The position numbers were made by a program, and so were the translations under genes. A stretch of DNA of 49,026 bases from positions 1 to 49,026 of IMG/VR virus record IMGVR_UViG_3300045738_000853. One strand, written 5' to 3'. Shown piece after piece: positions 15,598-24,702 of the stretch. This stretch comes from a virus. Under the pieces are notes generated by a model. It saw only the letters and a list, made by a program, of their open reading frames with translations, was not told where the DNA came from and made no database searches. Numbering within the stretch: the first letter of the stretch is position 1; every line of letters starts with the position of its first letter.

Positions 15598-16603
15598 AAT
15601 ATCCAATATTAAAGCCCTTTTTGGTGCAATCGGTAATAGTCTTTTCTATACCGTCTTCTTTAAGTTTATCATGAATATGTTGACAAATATTCTTATCTGT
15701 CCCCTCCCAGTTGTTCTTATAGTAGTCACAAAGCCTTGTACATTTCCAGTGGGTCTGCCCTGCTGAAAGCATCTTGGGCATATCCGTATTTTGTATCTGT
15801 AGGAAGCGATTTTTTAGCATCTCCACAAACTTTTCTTCGTCAGACTGGTCAAAGCACAGGGAGAAAGGCCCGCCATCCTTGATGTAAAAGATGGTCATTA
15901 TAGCCTGTTGATATTCTGGGAACAGTTTAGATATCGCGTAATTATACAGCAGGAGTTGAGGGTCTACCTCAAGCTTTTCGTAGGTCTTCTCCTGCCCGGT
16001 TGCCCAGTCCAGTCTTCTGCCCGTTTTCCAGTCTACCACTTCTATAATACCATCGTCCACCCTTGTGACGAGGTCAATTGTCCCCTTGACGGCCAACCGA
16101 CCCTTGAGGGTCGAACCATCTGGTGTCTGGTACTCGTATTCAGCCCAATCCTCTTCGATGGGGATATCGAAGTGAGGTTCCGTTGCAACTATATCTCGGA
16201 GGCGAGGGTCGAACTGGCCGTTGTTATATTCGAGGGCCATCCAAGACCATTTTCTGCAATCGTTCTCCTCTTTCTTGGTGTAGCTATGTGTGCAGTTAGA
16301 GGTGTAGTGTTCAAAGCTTTTGTCAACTAGGTCGTTAACAAATTCCTCTCCCATTAATTTGCTTTTGGTAAAGGTAACCTTTCCAATGGCGTCGTCTGTA
16401 ATGCTCATCAACCCGGAGTCGGGCGCGTCCTGCGTTTTCTTTTTGCACGCTGCAAGACATTCCATCACCTTGTGTACAATGGTCCCCATCTGCGCTTTTT
16501 TTCCAGACGTTGTGGGATGGCCAAGCACGTAGCTTATGAAATACTGCTGTTGACAGTAATCATAATTATTGTATGAAGAGCTTCTGATATAAGTTACTAG
16601 CAC
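15581..16603 (-). CDS. Cas4/RecB-like PD-(D/E)XK exonuclease with probable Fe-S cluster
   Basis: A 340-residue PD-(D/E)XK nuclease. [13 protein letters not shown] gives the helix with the His, [10 protein letters not shown] the catalytic Asp and Lys (D-x-K), and [11 protein letters not shown] the QxxxY motif typical of RecB-family nucleases. A cysteine near residue 17 (YDYCQQQY) together with a C-terminal group (KCTRLC...NIC) matches the layout of Cas4/AddB iron-sulphur clusters. It likely resects DNA ends for RecA recombination. The start is GTG (16603), overlapping thyX by seven bases. No cas genes are nearby, so a CRISPR role is not suggested. Confidence 0.8.
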   Translation of the reverse strand: MLVTYIRSSSYNNYDYCQQQYFISYVLGHPTTSGKKAQMGTIVHKVMECLAACKKKTQDAPDSGLMSITDDAIGKVTFTKSKLMGEEFVNDLVDKSFEHYTSNCTHSYTKKEENDCRKWSWMALEYNNGQFDPRLRDIVATEPHFDIPIEEDWAEYEYQTPDGSTLKGRLAVKGTIDLVTRVDDGIIEVVDWKTGRRLDWATGQEKTYEKLEVDPQLLLYNYAISKLFPEYQQAIMTIFYIKDGGPFSLCFDQSDEEKFVEMLKNRFLQIQNTDMPKMLSAGQTHWKCTRLCDYYKNNWEGTDKNICQHIHDKLKEDGIEKTITDCTKKGFNIGYYDAPG

Positions 16604-17238
16604 GGAACTCCTTCGCTCCAGCCAAGCGCCTTGGATATAACTGGAAGCTTACAGGAAAAAATGCCCCATTTGATTGCGTTTGCTATGTTCTGGTGCTCTT
16701 TCTGTGTGGACGGGTCTGTTCGCAATTGTAGATAATGAATCCAGCTTCTAACTGTTCCGTTCATGAACATGCGAGTTTTTGTACTGAGCGGCAATAAAAA
16801 TCTTGCGCTTTCTTTTGCTATTCCCCTACTAAGAGCCTCTTTGTATCGAGAGTTACACCTTCTGTTCTGTTCTCGAATAGCTATGTCAAACCACGCTTTA
16901 TCGTTTTCCTCTAAATCATCGAAAGAGTTTTGTCTATTATTTTCGTCTTGCCTTCGAGGTTTGACTTCTTCAAATCCGTCGACTTCAGCATAGCGCTGAC
17001 TAAACTCTTGAAAAGAAAAGCTTCTGTGTCTGAGGATTTGAGTGGCTATGCCTCTTGAGGTGTTAATTTCAATCACCATGTTTGCCATCTCAAAAATAGA
17101 CCAGTGTCCGTGTTTAATACAGTATCCAAAAAGTTTAGATATGTTTGGGTTCTTTTGATTTTTTGGATTGCTTACTCTGGCGCAATACCCGATGATTTCT
17201 TCGGCGTTTGGAGTAATGGATATTAGTTTTACATTCAT
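16597..17238 (-). CDS. thyX: Flavin-dependent thymidylate synthase
   Basis: A 213-residue ThyX. The defining RHRxxSxxExSxR motif is present as [14 protein letters not shown], with upstream [11 protein letters not shown] matching the folate/flavin contact region and a later [16 protein letters not shown] block. It converts dUMP to dTMP using FAD and methylene-tetrahydrofolate. The ATG at 17238 overlaps the kinase stop (ATGA). Together with dUTPase, dCMP deaminase and dNMP kinase it completes a phage thymidylate route. Confidence 0.95.
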   Translation of the reverse strand: MNVKLISITPNAEEIIGYCARVSNPKNQKNPNISKLFGYCIKHGHWSIFEMANMVIEINTSRGIATQILRHRSFSFQEFSQRYAEVDGFEEVKPRRQDENNRQNSFDDLEENDKAWFDIAIREQNRRCNSRYKEALSRGIAKESARFLLPLSTKTRMFMNGTVRSWIHYLQLRTDPSTQKEHQNIANAIKWGIFSCKLPVISKALGWSEGVPC

Positions 17239-17975
17239 GTTGATGTAATCCAACCCCACTTCATTAGAGTAGATAACAGTTCTTCAATCTGTTCATGCAC
17301 GGTCATTTCTGTATTGTCAATTACGGCATCAAATTTCTTGAAGTTTCTAAGGGCTACTTCGCTTGAGTGACTGTCCTCATAGGGTTGTCTTGTGAGTCTT
17401 ATCACTTTGCCACCAGCTTTTTGTACCGCCGTTGCTTCGTTGGGAAACCTACAGTCAGCGATAATTGCCAATTCACTTTTCTCTTCTTCAACTTGCTGTA
17501 AGCAGAACGAAGTCCAAATATCTGGTTTGAGAGTTCGGCAAATGTTAGTTCCAAAATATTGAAGGAACTCTCTCGCCGTAAAAACCACGGTCCCATTGGG
17601 TTTTGCAACGTTGGTGTGGCTATTTTTTTCTTCATCAGTGCCATAGCATTGTTCGTATGACAGGCCAAATAATTCCATGGACACGGACTTGAGCGCGTCG
17701 GCAAAGTTATAGGCTTTAACATGGGGCCATATGTTCTTGGATGCATACTCGCCAAATTGATAATCTCTTCTAAAGATATCTAGCATCCCCATGCCTTCGG
17801 ATGTTGAACCGTCAGCATTGGTAAATAATGCATTAACCACCAATCTCCCCTCGTCGGTAATTTCGAAATGTTCTATAATGTCATTTCTTTTCATCTCGTA
17901 GCCATAAAGAAAGTTTGCGCAAGTGGTCTTTCCACTTTGCTTAGCGCCGGATATCGCTAACAATTTATGAGACAT
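17235..17975 (-). CDS. Deoxynucleoside monophosphate kinase
   Basis: A 246-residue P-loop kinase. [15 protein letters not shown] is the Walker A loop at the N-terminus. [11 protein letters not shown] and the LIEQ-poor lid around [15 protein letters not shown] are like T4 gp1-type dNMP kinases. [14 protein letters not shown] is the Walker B/substrate Arg segment, and [17 protein letters not shown] is the second substrate block of that family. It phosphorylates dNMPs to dNDPs for replication. The primase stop overlaps its ATG (TAATG). Confidence 0.85.
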   Translation of the reverse strand: MSHKLLAISGAKQSGKTTCANFLYGYEMKRNDIIEHFEITDEGRLVVNALFTNADGSTSEGMGMLDIFRRDYQFGEYASKNIWPHVKAYNFADALKSVSMELFGLSYEQCYGTDEEKNSHTNVAKPNGTVVFTAREFLQYFGTNICRTLKPDIWTSFCLQQVEEEKSELAIIADCRFPNEATAVQKAGGKVIRLTRQPYEDSHSSEVALRNFKKFDAVIDNTEMTVHEQIEELLSTLMKWGWITST

Positions 17976-19051
17976 TATACCATTCCGTCTATTTGGGGTT
18001 TTAGATTTTCGTTTATCTCCACCACAGACATATCCCCTACATCTTTTTTGTCTAGCTTTGGAAAATGTAGATTAAAAAGCCTGCCACATTTTTCTTTAAT
18101 AGAATCAGCCGCTTTTCTGCCCGGCTCATCATTGTCGGTGAGAACAATAATATTCAAAGCGCCAGACCTCTCTATACTGATTTGCTGGTAGTCAGTCAAG
18201 TTGCATCCAAAGATTCCCACGGCGTTTTTGATGCCAGCCTCCCAGAGCCTCCAAACATCTCCCTGTCCTTCTACAAGGATGATTGTCTCAGTTTTTGCTA
18301 TTCTGTCTTTTGCCATTGAATAGTTGTAAAGATGACCGCCGGAATTGAAACCCTTACTATTTATCCATTTCTGCATGGCGGGATTGTCCTCAAGACTACG
18401 ACCAACGCAACCCACCATGTATTGATGAGACTCGTCGTATACTGGGACTACAATCCTATTATACATCAGTTTGTTGGAATTGAGACAAATTCCTACGTCG
18501 AATGTGTCAAGAGTTTCCTCAAGATACCCTCTTTTTAGATAGAATTCTACCGGCCTTTGCAAGCTCTGCCTAACAATGTCTCTGGGAACACCCCTTTGTG
18601 AAGGTTTGGATTCTTTTAATAGGCTGTTTATACATGCAATAAAAGAGGTTTTTTCCATGTGCTCCATGTCAACTTTCATATCATCCAATGACGAATCAAT
18701 AAACTGGCAAGCAAGGTTTATCGTTTCGGAAAAAGTTGCCTCTCTGTCTTCTCGATGACTAATAACCCCACGAATAAATCCTAGCATCGTGTTAACATAT
18801 TTCTTTTCACAATGATTAGTCCAGCAATACCAATTACCAGACACGTTATCTCCAGATGTGAATATGGTAAGAGCGTCACGCTTGTCGCCACCATGCACAG
18901 GGCACGGAGCCGATATGCGATTGCCGTACTGGTCGTATTCTATGCCAAAGAAATCTAGAATGTCCTCTATTCTTTCGGACAATTTCTCACACAGCACATC
19001 TATCTGTGCTTTAGATAGATTAGTCTGCGGTTTCAAATGGGATTTCTTCAT
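17975..19051 (-). CDS. DnaG-like DNA primase
   Basis: About 358 residues with the two expected modules. The CHC2 zinc finger reads CPVHGGDKRDA and WYCWTNHC. The Toprim catalytic domain shows IILVEGQGDVWRLWEAG (catalytic Glu) and IIVLTDNDEPG (Asp-x-Asp), followed by KKDVGD. A C-terminal DnaB-binding domain is missing or very small. It makes RNA primers at the fork next to the DnaB helicase encoded just upstream. The start is uncertain (19051 or 19069), and both overlap the end of the helicase gene. Confidence 0.88.
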   Translation of the reverse strand: MKKSHLKPQTNLSKAQIDVLCEKLSERIEDILDFFGIEYDQYGNRISAPCPVHGGDKRDALTIFTSGDNVSGNWYCWTNHCEKKYVNTMLGFIRGVISHREDREATFSETINLACQFIDSSLDDMKVDMEHMEKTSFIACINSLLKESKPSQRGVPRDIVRQSLQRPVEFYLKRGYLEETLDTFDVGICLNSNKLMYNRIVVPVYDESHQYMVGCVGRSLEDNPAMQKWINSKGFNSGGHLYNYSMAKDRIAKTETIILVEGQGDVWRLWEAGIKNAVGIFGCNLTDYQQISIERSGALNIIVLTDNDEPGRKAADSIKEKCGRLFNLHFPKLDKKDVGDMSVVEINENLKPQIDGMV

Positions 19052-20495
19052 TATCATCATCGTCTTCATTTACAATAAATCCATCGTTTTTTTGCTTTGA
19101 GCCGCCCTTTTTCAATTCATTTCTTGTAATGTTCTCTACAATTTGCGCGATGCTACCGTTCATAGACATGTTTATATAGTCACCGTCTTCTAAAGCAGGC
19201 CCGTGTCTGGCAACAATCGGAATAAGCTTTCTGTTTCCAGCCTCCGGTCCATCTTCAGCAATTTCTTCATCGCTTTTATTCTTAAAAATCGAAAAACTAG
19301 TACACAGCCATATTAACCTGTCAGAGCCACTGACTACATCTGTAGATTCTCTAGTTATTCCGTCTCTATTTAGCTGAACAAAACTTAAACAGGGGCAGTC
19401 ATACTCCACACAAAAGTTGTGTAAAGAGGTTATCTGAAATCCAAGCGCTTGGAATTCCTGTATGTTCGACAGAGAATCTGCGCTCATGAGCTTGAGGTAA
19501 TCGTAAATTATCAAGCAGTTGTTAGTTCTTCCATTCTCGTCAAACCCCACCTCTTGCAATATCCATCTACGCATGATAGATAAAGTTTGTTCAAATGGAC
19601 TTCCGGCTATGCTGACATATTTGTAAGGGACGCCTTTAAGGTGTTCTGCTGCGGCGTAGACTCGCTCTTTTTTTGTCGCATCTTGAGAATATTTTCCCGT
19701 TGATATCTCATTAATTTCAACGCCGCTTAAATTTGCTAACACCCGGTTCAGGTGGTCTTCCAAGGACATTTCGGTGTCGAGCATCAATACGGGTATGTCA
19801 AGCTCCCCGGCTGTATGCAAGCCAACATTGTCTCCAAACATGCTTTTGCCGACCTTGGGCCTAGCGGCTACGAGGTCAACACATTTTCTTCTGAACCCTC
19901 CACCGATTGCGGCGTCATATCTCGGATACCCGCTGGGTATCCCCATAATTGAAGAGGGGTTCTCTTCCAAATGAAGCAGGTATTCTTCTACGTTTTCCCC
20001 CAAAAAGGTCGGCCTAACGCTTTCATTTGAACCGAGAGACGAGGACAACTCAAAGATGGGATTTTCTGCGACCCCTATAATTTCACTAACGGTTTCATCA
20101 CCGTTTATTTTGGAAATTTCATCGTATATACTTGTTGCCTTTGCTTGTATGACTCTGCCAATTTGCAGTTTTCTGATTTTTATCGCATGTGATTTTACAT
20201 TTTGTAGCTTAATAGGAAAGTTGTAGACCGCCCTCAAGTGGTCCATAGATTTTTTATTATTAAGCGTATCCCCTAATGACAATTCGTTAGCAGCAGAAAG
20301 AATAGAGGCTATGTCAACTTCGTCCTGTGTAGACAGAACTTTTTCAAGACACTTGAAAATTATCTGATTTTCTTCTAAAACAAACGTCTCCGTTTCAATC
20401 AAGTCTTCAATTTCTAGATAAGATTCTGCTCCATAAGAACACACACCCGATAATACAGCCCGTTCGGCGGCGGCGTTCATCAACGGTTTTGTCAT
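19020..20495 (-). CDS. dnaB: DnaB-family replicative helicase
   Basis: A 491-residue hexameric helicase. The N-terminal domain begins NAAAERAVLSGVC. The RecA-like motor has ARPKVGKSMFGDNVGL (Walker A), VLMLDTEM, NCLIIYDYLKLM (Walker B) and SFVQLNRDG (motif H4), ending with VARHGPA (arginine-finger region). The C-terminus is strongly acidic (NEDDDDNEEIPFETAD), reminiscent of an SSB tip. It unwinds the parental duplex. Eleven to fifty bases of overlap with primase imply coupled expression. Confidence 0.92.
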   Translation of the reverse strand: MTKPLMNAAAERAVLSGVCSYGAESYLEIEDLIETETFVLEENQIIFKCLEKVLSTQDEVDIASILSAANELSLGDTLNNKKSMDHLRAVYNFPIKLQNVKSHAIKIRKLQIGRVIQAKATSIYDEISKINGDETVSEIIGVAENPIFELSSSLGSNESVRPTFLGENVEEYLLHLEENPSSIMGIPSGYPRYDAAIGGGFRRKCVDLVAARPKVGKSMFGDNVGLHTAGELDIPVLMLDTEMSLEDHLNRVLANLSGVEINEISTGKYSQDATKKERVYAAAEHLKGVPYKYVSIAGSPFEQTLSIMRRWILQEVGFDENGRTNNCLIIYDYLKLMSADSLSNIQEFQALGFQITSLHNFCVEYDCPCLSFVQLNRDGITRESTDVVSGSDRLIWLCTSFSIFKNKSDEEIAEDGPEAGNRKLIPIVARHGPALEDGDYINMSMNGSIAQIVENITRNELKKGGSKQKNDGFIVNEDDDDNEEIPFETAD

Positions 20496-20498
20496 GTA

Positions 20499-20939
20499 TC
20501 ACCTATTGCCAATGCATTTTGTGCATTTATAAAAATCACGCTTATGTTGAGGGTTGACCATTTCTTCTTGACCGCAAACATGACATTTTTGCTTTATTTT
20601 TTTATAAGAAGCCCTTTCCCTAGCTATCGGTTTTACGTCATCATTTATTGCGTCGTACCCCGCTTCTGCTGTGTCAATTGTGCCGTCGTCAACAAACTTA
20701 TTAACCCTGTTGCTTGATACTACACTTCTACTTGCTTTAGATTCACTCCTCGTCCCTGCGATAAAATCATCCTCATCGGAATTCGGGGCTGGGTTATCTG
20801 AAGCCTCAAGCGGTTCGATTAACCTCGCCAATACAGACTCTCCAGTAAGAAGTTCAAATCCCTCCACAACTTTTGACATATCGTTTGATAATATGCCCTC
20901 TCTGATAGATTTTATAGCCTCAAGCAAGTGTCCTGTCAT
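20499..20939 (-). CDS. Unknown protein with C-terminal zinc ribbon
   Basis: A 146-residue protein. The first two-thirds are helical and acidic, with no known motif. The last 35 residues form a zinc ribbon (KCHVCGQEE, then FYKCTKCIGNR). Lying between the UvsY-like gene and dnaB with ATGA coupling, it may be a helicase loader or a DNA-binding replication accessory; that role is inferred only from position. ATG at 20939 overlaps the upstream stop. Confidence 0.6.
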   Translation of the reverse strand: MTGHLLEAIKSIREGILSNDMSKVVEGFELLTGESVLARLIEPLEASDNPAPNSDEDDFIAGTRSESKASRSVVSSNRVNKFVDDGTIDTAEAGYDAINDDVKPIARERASYKKIKQKCHVCGQEEMVNPQHKRDFYKCTKCIGNR

Positions 20940-21433
20940 GAATATCGCTTCCTTTTAGATAGCTCTATTAGCACGTCACCCATCCTTCTAACGTCACGCA
21001 TTTTATCTGTCAGCATGTCGACCCTTGCCGTGGCGTGTATTTTTATGTTGTTGAGACTTCTGGCAAATTCATTGTCATGGATTGCCTCATAATATTTTTG
21101 TTCATGCTTAGTATATTTATCTCCGTATTGTTTCAATATCGGAGAAATCACTTTGCTAATTGCGTCGGTAGCCCAGTGTAGCTTGACCAAATTGCCATTG
21201 TACAAAGTCTGCAAATAGTCAGCGTAAGAAAAAAGAATGTAGGCGGCTGACAAACATTGTTCTGAGCTTAGCGAATGAAGAAGAGCAGAATCGTAGTTGA
21301 GTATGTTGACGACCTCGGGATTTATCTTCGTCAACCCAACATGCTGACTGTTAATATATTTTTCGGTTGCGTCAACAAATCTACCAAGTCTTTCCTTAGC
21401 GTCCAAGAATTGCTCGTTTCCAGTCATTATCAT
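20936..21433 (-). CDS. Possible UvsY-like recombination mediator
   Basis: A 165-residue, mostly helical protein. Its middle (LFSYADYLQTLYNGNLVKLH, then WATDAISKVISP) and its end (KIHATARVDMLTDKMRDVRR) resemble the helical pattern of phage proteins related to T4 UvsY, which load the recombinase onto SSB-coated DNA. Presence of recA two genes upstream fits such a job. There is no catalytic motif. Identity is only moderate, since UvsY proteins diverge widely. Starts at 21433 or 21427 are both ATG. Confidence 0.45.
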   Translation of the reverse strand: MIMTGNEQFLDAKERLGRFVDATEKYINSQHVGLTKINPEVVNILNYDSALLHSLSSEQCLSAAYILFSYADYLQTLYNGNLVKLHWATDAISKVISPILKQYGDKYTKHEQKYYEAIHDNEFARSLNNIKIHATARVDMLTDKMRDVRRMGDVLIELSKRKRYS

Positions 21434-21818
21434 TGTCCGAATATTTAAGTGTGATTATCTTAATGCTGTTTATCGAGCACCAATCAGCCTTGTCTCTGTC
21501 TCTGGCTTTGGCCTTATAAAAATCTAGCTTTGTCTTATGAAAAAAGGAAACATATTCATAGTGCTGTCTGCCGTGTACTTCTACAATAAGGTCTCTGTTG
21601 GGAATGTAGAAGTCGGCAAACAGAATGGAGTTTCTGGTCTGTGTTTTGCTGCCGGGTAGAGATACTTCTTCAAGAATTGTGTCTCTTGGGAAAAGCTCGC
21701 GGAGGAGCGCTCTGGCTCTCAGATGATTTTTTGAGCAAGGACGGGTTGCGCTTTGCCGGAACTTGCGCTTATGTATCGACCACTTGTAATCTTTACCGTC
21801 GAAACCTCTAGCTATCAA
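21396..21818 (-). CDS. Vsr-like/DUF559-type endonuclease
   Basis: A 140-residue protein with the fold pattern of very-short-patch-repair and DUF559 nucleases. SKNHLRARALLRELFP is the N-terminal helix, ILFADFYIPNRDLIVEVHGR carries the metal Asp and Glu, and QHYEYV, KARDRDKADWC and IKIITLKYSD follow in the usual order. It may nick mismatched or branched DNA in recombination. The frame has no upstream ATG; a TTG at 21818 overlaps the recA stop (TTGA) with AAGG seven bases upstream. Confidence 0.65.
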   Translation of the reverse strand: MIARGFDGKDYKWSIHKRKFRQSATRPCSKNHLRARALLRELFPRDTILEEVSLPGSKTQTRNSILFADFYIPNRDLIVEVHGRQHYEYVSFFHKTKLDFYKAKARDRDKADWCSINSIKIITLKYSDNDNDWKRAILGR

Positions 21819-22885
21819 AGCATGGCCTTTAGGTCTTGTTCAAGAATTTTTAGAACAGGCTTGTTCTTTTTCAGGAACTGATATAATTTTTCCTGTCCCT
21901 GAAATTTTAGAAATCTTATCTTTTCTTCTTCGGTATCATCAACCTCATTTTCTTTAAGAAGAGGGGCAAGGTCTTTCTCGTGGTCTAGCATAAAATCACA
22001 CGAATACCATGCGCCTCTTTTAGATATCAATCCAAGGTCTGCGCCCAAGCTTAGAAGCTCTTGCGCAAAATCTAAGCCGACCCCATATTTCAGCCAGCTT
22101 TGACATTCTGTATTATTAGCACCCATAGAAGAACAAAGAATACGCCAATTTATCATTTGGCCAATTTGCTTTGTGCCAACATCCCAAGGCTTAATGCTTT
22201 TTACTTCCATTCTTGTGTCAGCTTGGTATTGAATTTTTCTACCGCAGTCTGGCATTCTAGGTTTACCGTAACCGCTGGTGTTTGCTATAAAGTGTGTGAT
22301 GATTACTATTGTTGCTCTTTGCTGAATAACCACATTAGAAAGCTTGCGACAAAAAGACGCCAATATTTTCGGAAGGCCAGCCCTAAAAGTTCCGCTTATA
22401 TCTTCTGTTAGTTCTCGTTGTGGAATTAGAGAAGATGTTGAATCAATTATACAAACACATCGATAGAAGTCTTTACTGGTTATAAGTTTGATAGCTATAT
22501 CTAAAAACTGTTCTGCGCTGAGAGGCTCTTCGTCTGAATGTACGACTCGCATTTTTTCTCTATCTAACCCATCAATACCATCAAGATTCATGGCCTTGAG
22601 TCTGCCCTCACCGTCGATATAGATTATCGGACGTGCGCCATTTTCTTCTTTTTGGCAGTTGGCCGCTATTTGCAGAGCCGTGGTTGTTTTGCCGGTCTTG
22701 GGGTCTCCGGTGAGCAGAACCCAACTGCCCTCTTTCAAGCCGCCGCCCAGAGCTATATCTATGGAGGGGCTAACAGGCAGAATATCAAAGTCGTTTCTTT
22801 CTTCAAAAATCTCCATTCCACTGGAGATAACTCGCCCGTGTTTCTTAATTATATCCTTGGTCGTAGCATCGCTAAACGTCGCCAT
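21815..22885 (-). CDS. recA: RecA-like recombinase
   Basis: A 356-residue RecA/UvsX-type ATPase. DIALGGGLKEGSWVLLTGDP leads into KTGKTT (Walker A), PIIYIDGEGRL is the catalytic Glu region, and CVCIIDSTSSLIPQREL is Walker B with loop L1. IVIITHFIANTSGYGKP matches loop L2. It is divergent from host-type RecA and has a longer C-terminus. AAGGG seven bases upstream supports the ATG at 22885, which overlaps the preceding gene by 14 bases. It would pair strands in recombination-dependent replication and repair. Confidence 0.9.
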   Translation of the reverse strand: MATFSDATTKDIIKKHGRVISSGMEIFEERNDFDILPVSPSIDIALGGGLKEGSWVLLTGDPKTGKTTTALQIAANCQKEENGARPIIYIDGEGRLKAMNLDGIDGLDREKMRVVHSDEEPLSAEQFLDIAIKLITSKDFYRCVCIIDSTSSLIPQRELTEDISGTFRAGLPKILASFCRKLSNVVIQQRATIVIITHFIANTSGYGKPRMPDCGRKIQYQADTRMEVKSIKPWDVGTKQIGQMINWRILCSSMGANNTECQSWLKYGVGLDFAQELLSLGADLGLISKRGAWYSCDFMLDHEKDLAPLLKENEVDDTEEEKIRFLKFQGQEKLYQFLKKNKPVLKILEQDLKAML

Positions 22886-23312
22886 CTAATTCCCTTAGCT
22901 TTTGGAGATTGTTTTTTTGCCCGAAGGGCTTACGTGGTGTGGCTGAGGGCGAGGCTGGTTTGACAACAGACTTCGCCTCGTTTTGCTTTTTAAGAATCTC
23001 AGCCTGTTCCTCTATCATTTCCTTGAGTCTAGGAAATCTAAGAGAGTATATTTTTTGACCATACTTGCTTTTTAAAGCCGCTATTATCGCCCTCTCATCG
23101 TATTCATCAACCAGTCTGTTTGCAGCAATAATTTGTAACTGGTATGTTTTCTTCCACTTGTTAGTGTTCCAAAATTTATACGCTAGGCTTCCCTCGTTGC
23201 TATTCTCTGCCATTCGCTGGCACATCATCTCGGCTATATATTGCGCTCCAGTACAGTAGTCTCCAGTTGAAGGAGATTTGTACCGACTCAAATCTGTACG
23301 CTTTTCTGTCAT
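22872..23312 (-). CDS. Unknown replication-cluster protein
   Basis: A 146-residue basic protein. YKFWNTNKWKKTYQLQIIAA and AIIAALKSKYGQKIYSLRFP are well-structured helical blocks, and the C-terminus is a low-complexity, Pro/Lys-rich tail. I recognise no catalytic motif. The position directly before recA, with overlapping starts (TAATG at 23312 and a 14-base overlap), suggests a DNA replication or recombination accessory such as a helicase loader. Confidence 0.6.
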   Translation of the reverse strand: MTEKRTDLSRYKSPSTGDYCTGAQYIAEMMCQRMAENSNEGSLAYKFWNTNKWKKTYQLQIIAANRLVDEYDERAIIAALKSKYGQKIYSLRFPRLKEMIEEQAEILKKQNEAKSVVKPASPSATPRKPFGQKNNLQKLRELDGDV

Positions 23313-23746
23313 TATACGTCGATTGTAGATTTAGCTATAAGCGAAATACCAGCATCATTTGGGTCTCTGTTTTCTGACCACTCTCTTTTCAGTTCTGGAA
23401 CAGTCCAGTGGCCAACATGGAGATTACCATCGTTTAAAGTACCAGCTACGAAACCATGGTAAGTATAGTCTCCAAACATAAATCCACCTGCCGTTTTTCT
23501 AAAATAGAAACCGTCAAGATTTTCACCAACTGTAACCACGTTGGTTCCATTTTGTAAAATCATTTTGGAGATATGCAAATCGTTTTCTTTGCAATATATG
23601 CCAAGACGCTCCCATGCAGAGGGAGGGTCTACATCAGGTCTTCCATCGTCTTCATAAACCTGAGTACCGTCAGATAGAGTGCATGTCCACACCGTCCCTG
23701 TATCGAACAGCTTGGCCATATATTCGTCTACTTGTGTACAAATCAT
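23312..23746 (-). CDS. Unknown protein
   Basis: A 144-residue protein rich in Gly, Asp and aromatic residues. Alternating hydrophobic patterns (GTVWTCTLSDGTQVYEDD, GFYFRKTAGGFMFGDYT) suggest beta structure. No known domain is seen. Joined by ATGA and TAATG overlaps to its neighbours, it is part of the transcript starting near 24.34 kb. Confidence 0.55.
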   Translation of the reverse strand: MICTQVDEYMAKLFDTGTVWTCTLSDGTQVYEDDGRPDVDPPSAWERLGIYCKENDLHISKMILQNGTNVVTVGENLDGFYFRKTAGGFMFGDYTYHGFVAGTLNDGNLHVGHWTVPELKREWSENRDPNDAGISLIAKSTIDV

Positions 23747-24075
23747 TGATTTTTAATCGTGGTTACTGCTCCGGTGTACCTAGCACCCAAGCCTTTAACC
23801 TTCCCCTTGCTTTCATCGCTAGCTTGAGAAGCAGCTTCTGTCATGGTTGTAGAGCCTTTTTCATTTCTCGCCATTAGCACGCCAGTGCGCGTGGTAGGAG
23901 CGGAGTCAGATTTGCTTTCTACAGAATGTCTCGATTTGGGTTTGACACTATCTATATGGGACTGAACAGATTTTTGCGTTCTGTTTAACTCCTCTGATAG
24001 GGCCTTTTTTCCCAACTCTGCATTGTGTTCGATATAGAACTTTTCAACTTTAGTCAACGGACTTTTCTTGGTCAT
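23743..24075 (-). CDS. Small protein with N-terminal helix-turn-helix-like segment
   Basis: A 110-residue basic protein. Residues 8-42 (KVEKFYIEHNAELGKKALSE to QKSVQSHI) have the spacing of a helix-turn-helix. The rest is low complexity, with a short conserved-looking patch (GVLMARNEKGSTTMTEAASQ). It may bind DNA or the transcription machinery, but no partner can be named. The ATG overlaps the upstream stop. Confidence 0.5.
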   Translation of the reverse strand: MTKKSPLTKVEKFYIEHNAELGKKALSEELNRTQKSVQSHIDSVKPKSRHSVESKSDSAPTTRTGVLMARNEKGSTTMTEAASQASDESKGKVKGLGARYTGAVTTIKNQ

Positions 24076-24410
24076 TACAAAACCTCTCTTTCCGATTGTA
24101 GAAAATATCTTTGGTTTCTGGTTGTTAAATATTTAGAATACAGGCTAAAAGCTTTTTCAGAAACCTTTCTATATTCTAAGTCTACGACCTTCTCTCTTCT
24201 AGAGTACATGCCCCACGGGTCAAACATTTTTCCACGATAGAACTTAATAAAACAGGACGCTGTTTCGCCACTATCTTTTACGACTTTCTTGCAATAAGCC
24301 TTCTTGTCTTCCTTGTCGACTTCCGCCATCTTAGCTGTGTATGCTATTATAGCATTTTTTGGCACGTCTGTCAACCCGAAATTTTCAGATTCTTCGTCTT
24401 TATTAGTCAT
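24075..24410 (-). CDS. Unknown protein containing an internal promoter
   Basis: A 111-residue protein, basic and helical toward the C-terminus, with no known motif. An exact sigma70 promoter lies inside its early codons (residues about 12-22). If a transcript starts there, an ATG at 24329 could give a shorter 84-residue form, though it lacks a ribosome site. The full-length start at 24410 overlaps the upstream gene by eight bases. Confidence 0.55.
   Translation of the reverse strand: MTNKDEESENFGLTDVPKNAIIAYTAKMAEVDKEDKKAYCKKVVKDSGETASCFIKFYRGKMFDPWGMYSRREKVVDLEYRKVSEKAFSLYSKYLTTRNQRYFLQSEREVL
24346..24374 (-). promoter_or_regulatory. Consensus sigma70 promoter inside a coding gene
   Basis: On the minus strand TTGACA (24369-24374), 17 bases, then TATAAT (24346-24351) with TG one base before it: the same arrangement as the promoter at 10.6 kb. 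Transcription would begin near 24339 and read through the small genes into recA, dnaB, primase and thyX. It lies within an open reading frame yet matches all consensus positions, so a functional early promoter is likely. Confidence 0.75.
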
Positions 24411-24702
24411 CAGTTTCTATCTCTCTAACATACACTATTGTTAAATCGTCAGAAGTATCTATGTTTGCCAAATTCATGCCTTCACCCGGCCCTATATAGA
24501 ACTCACCATGAATCTCATGAACAAAGCTTTCATCCGACCCGTTGTGCAAAGACGCTTTGACATTTGTAACCCTGCTGCTTTCACTAACTATCCAGAGGTC
24601 AACCATCTCCACGGTTTCGTCAGAATTTTTAATTATCACATGCCCCAAATCTGAGAACTTTTCGCGTTCTATTTCTTCCTTAAAAAAATTGTTCTCTCTC
24701 AT
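24403..24702 (-). CDS. Unknown small acidic protein
   Basis: A 99-residue protein, acidic, with alternating strands (HVIIKNSDETVEMVDLWIVS, TIVYVREIE) suggesting a small beta-sandwich. No membrane segment or catalytic motif is present. It overlaps the FmdB-like gene by four bases and the next gene by eight. Function unrecognised. Confidence 0.5.
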   Translation of the reverse strand: MRENNFFKEEIEREKFSDLGHVIIKNSDETVEMVDLWIVSESSRVTNVKASLHNGSDESFVHEIHGEFYIGPGEGMNLANIDTSDDLTIVYVREIETDD

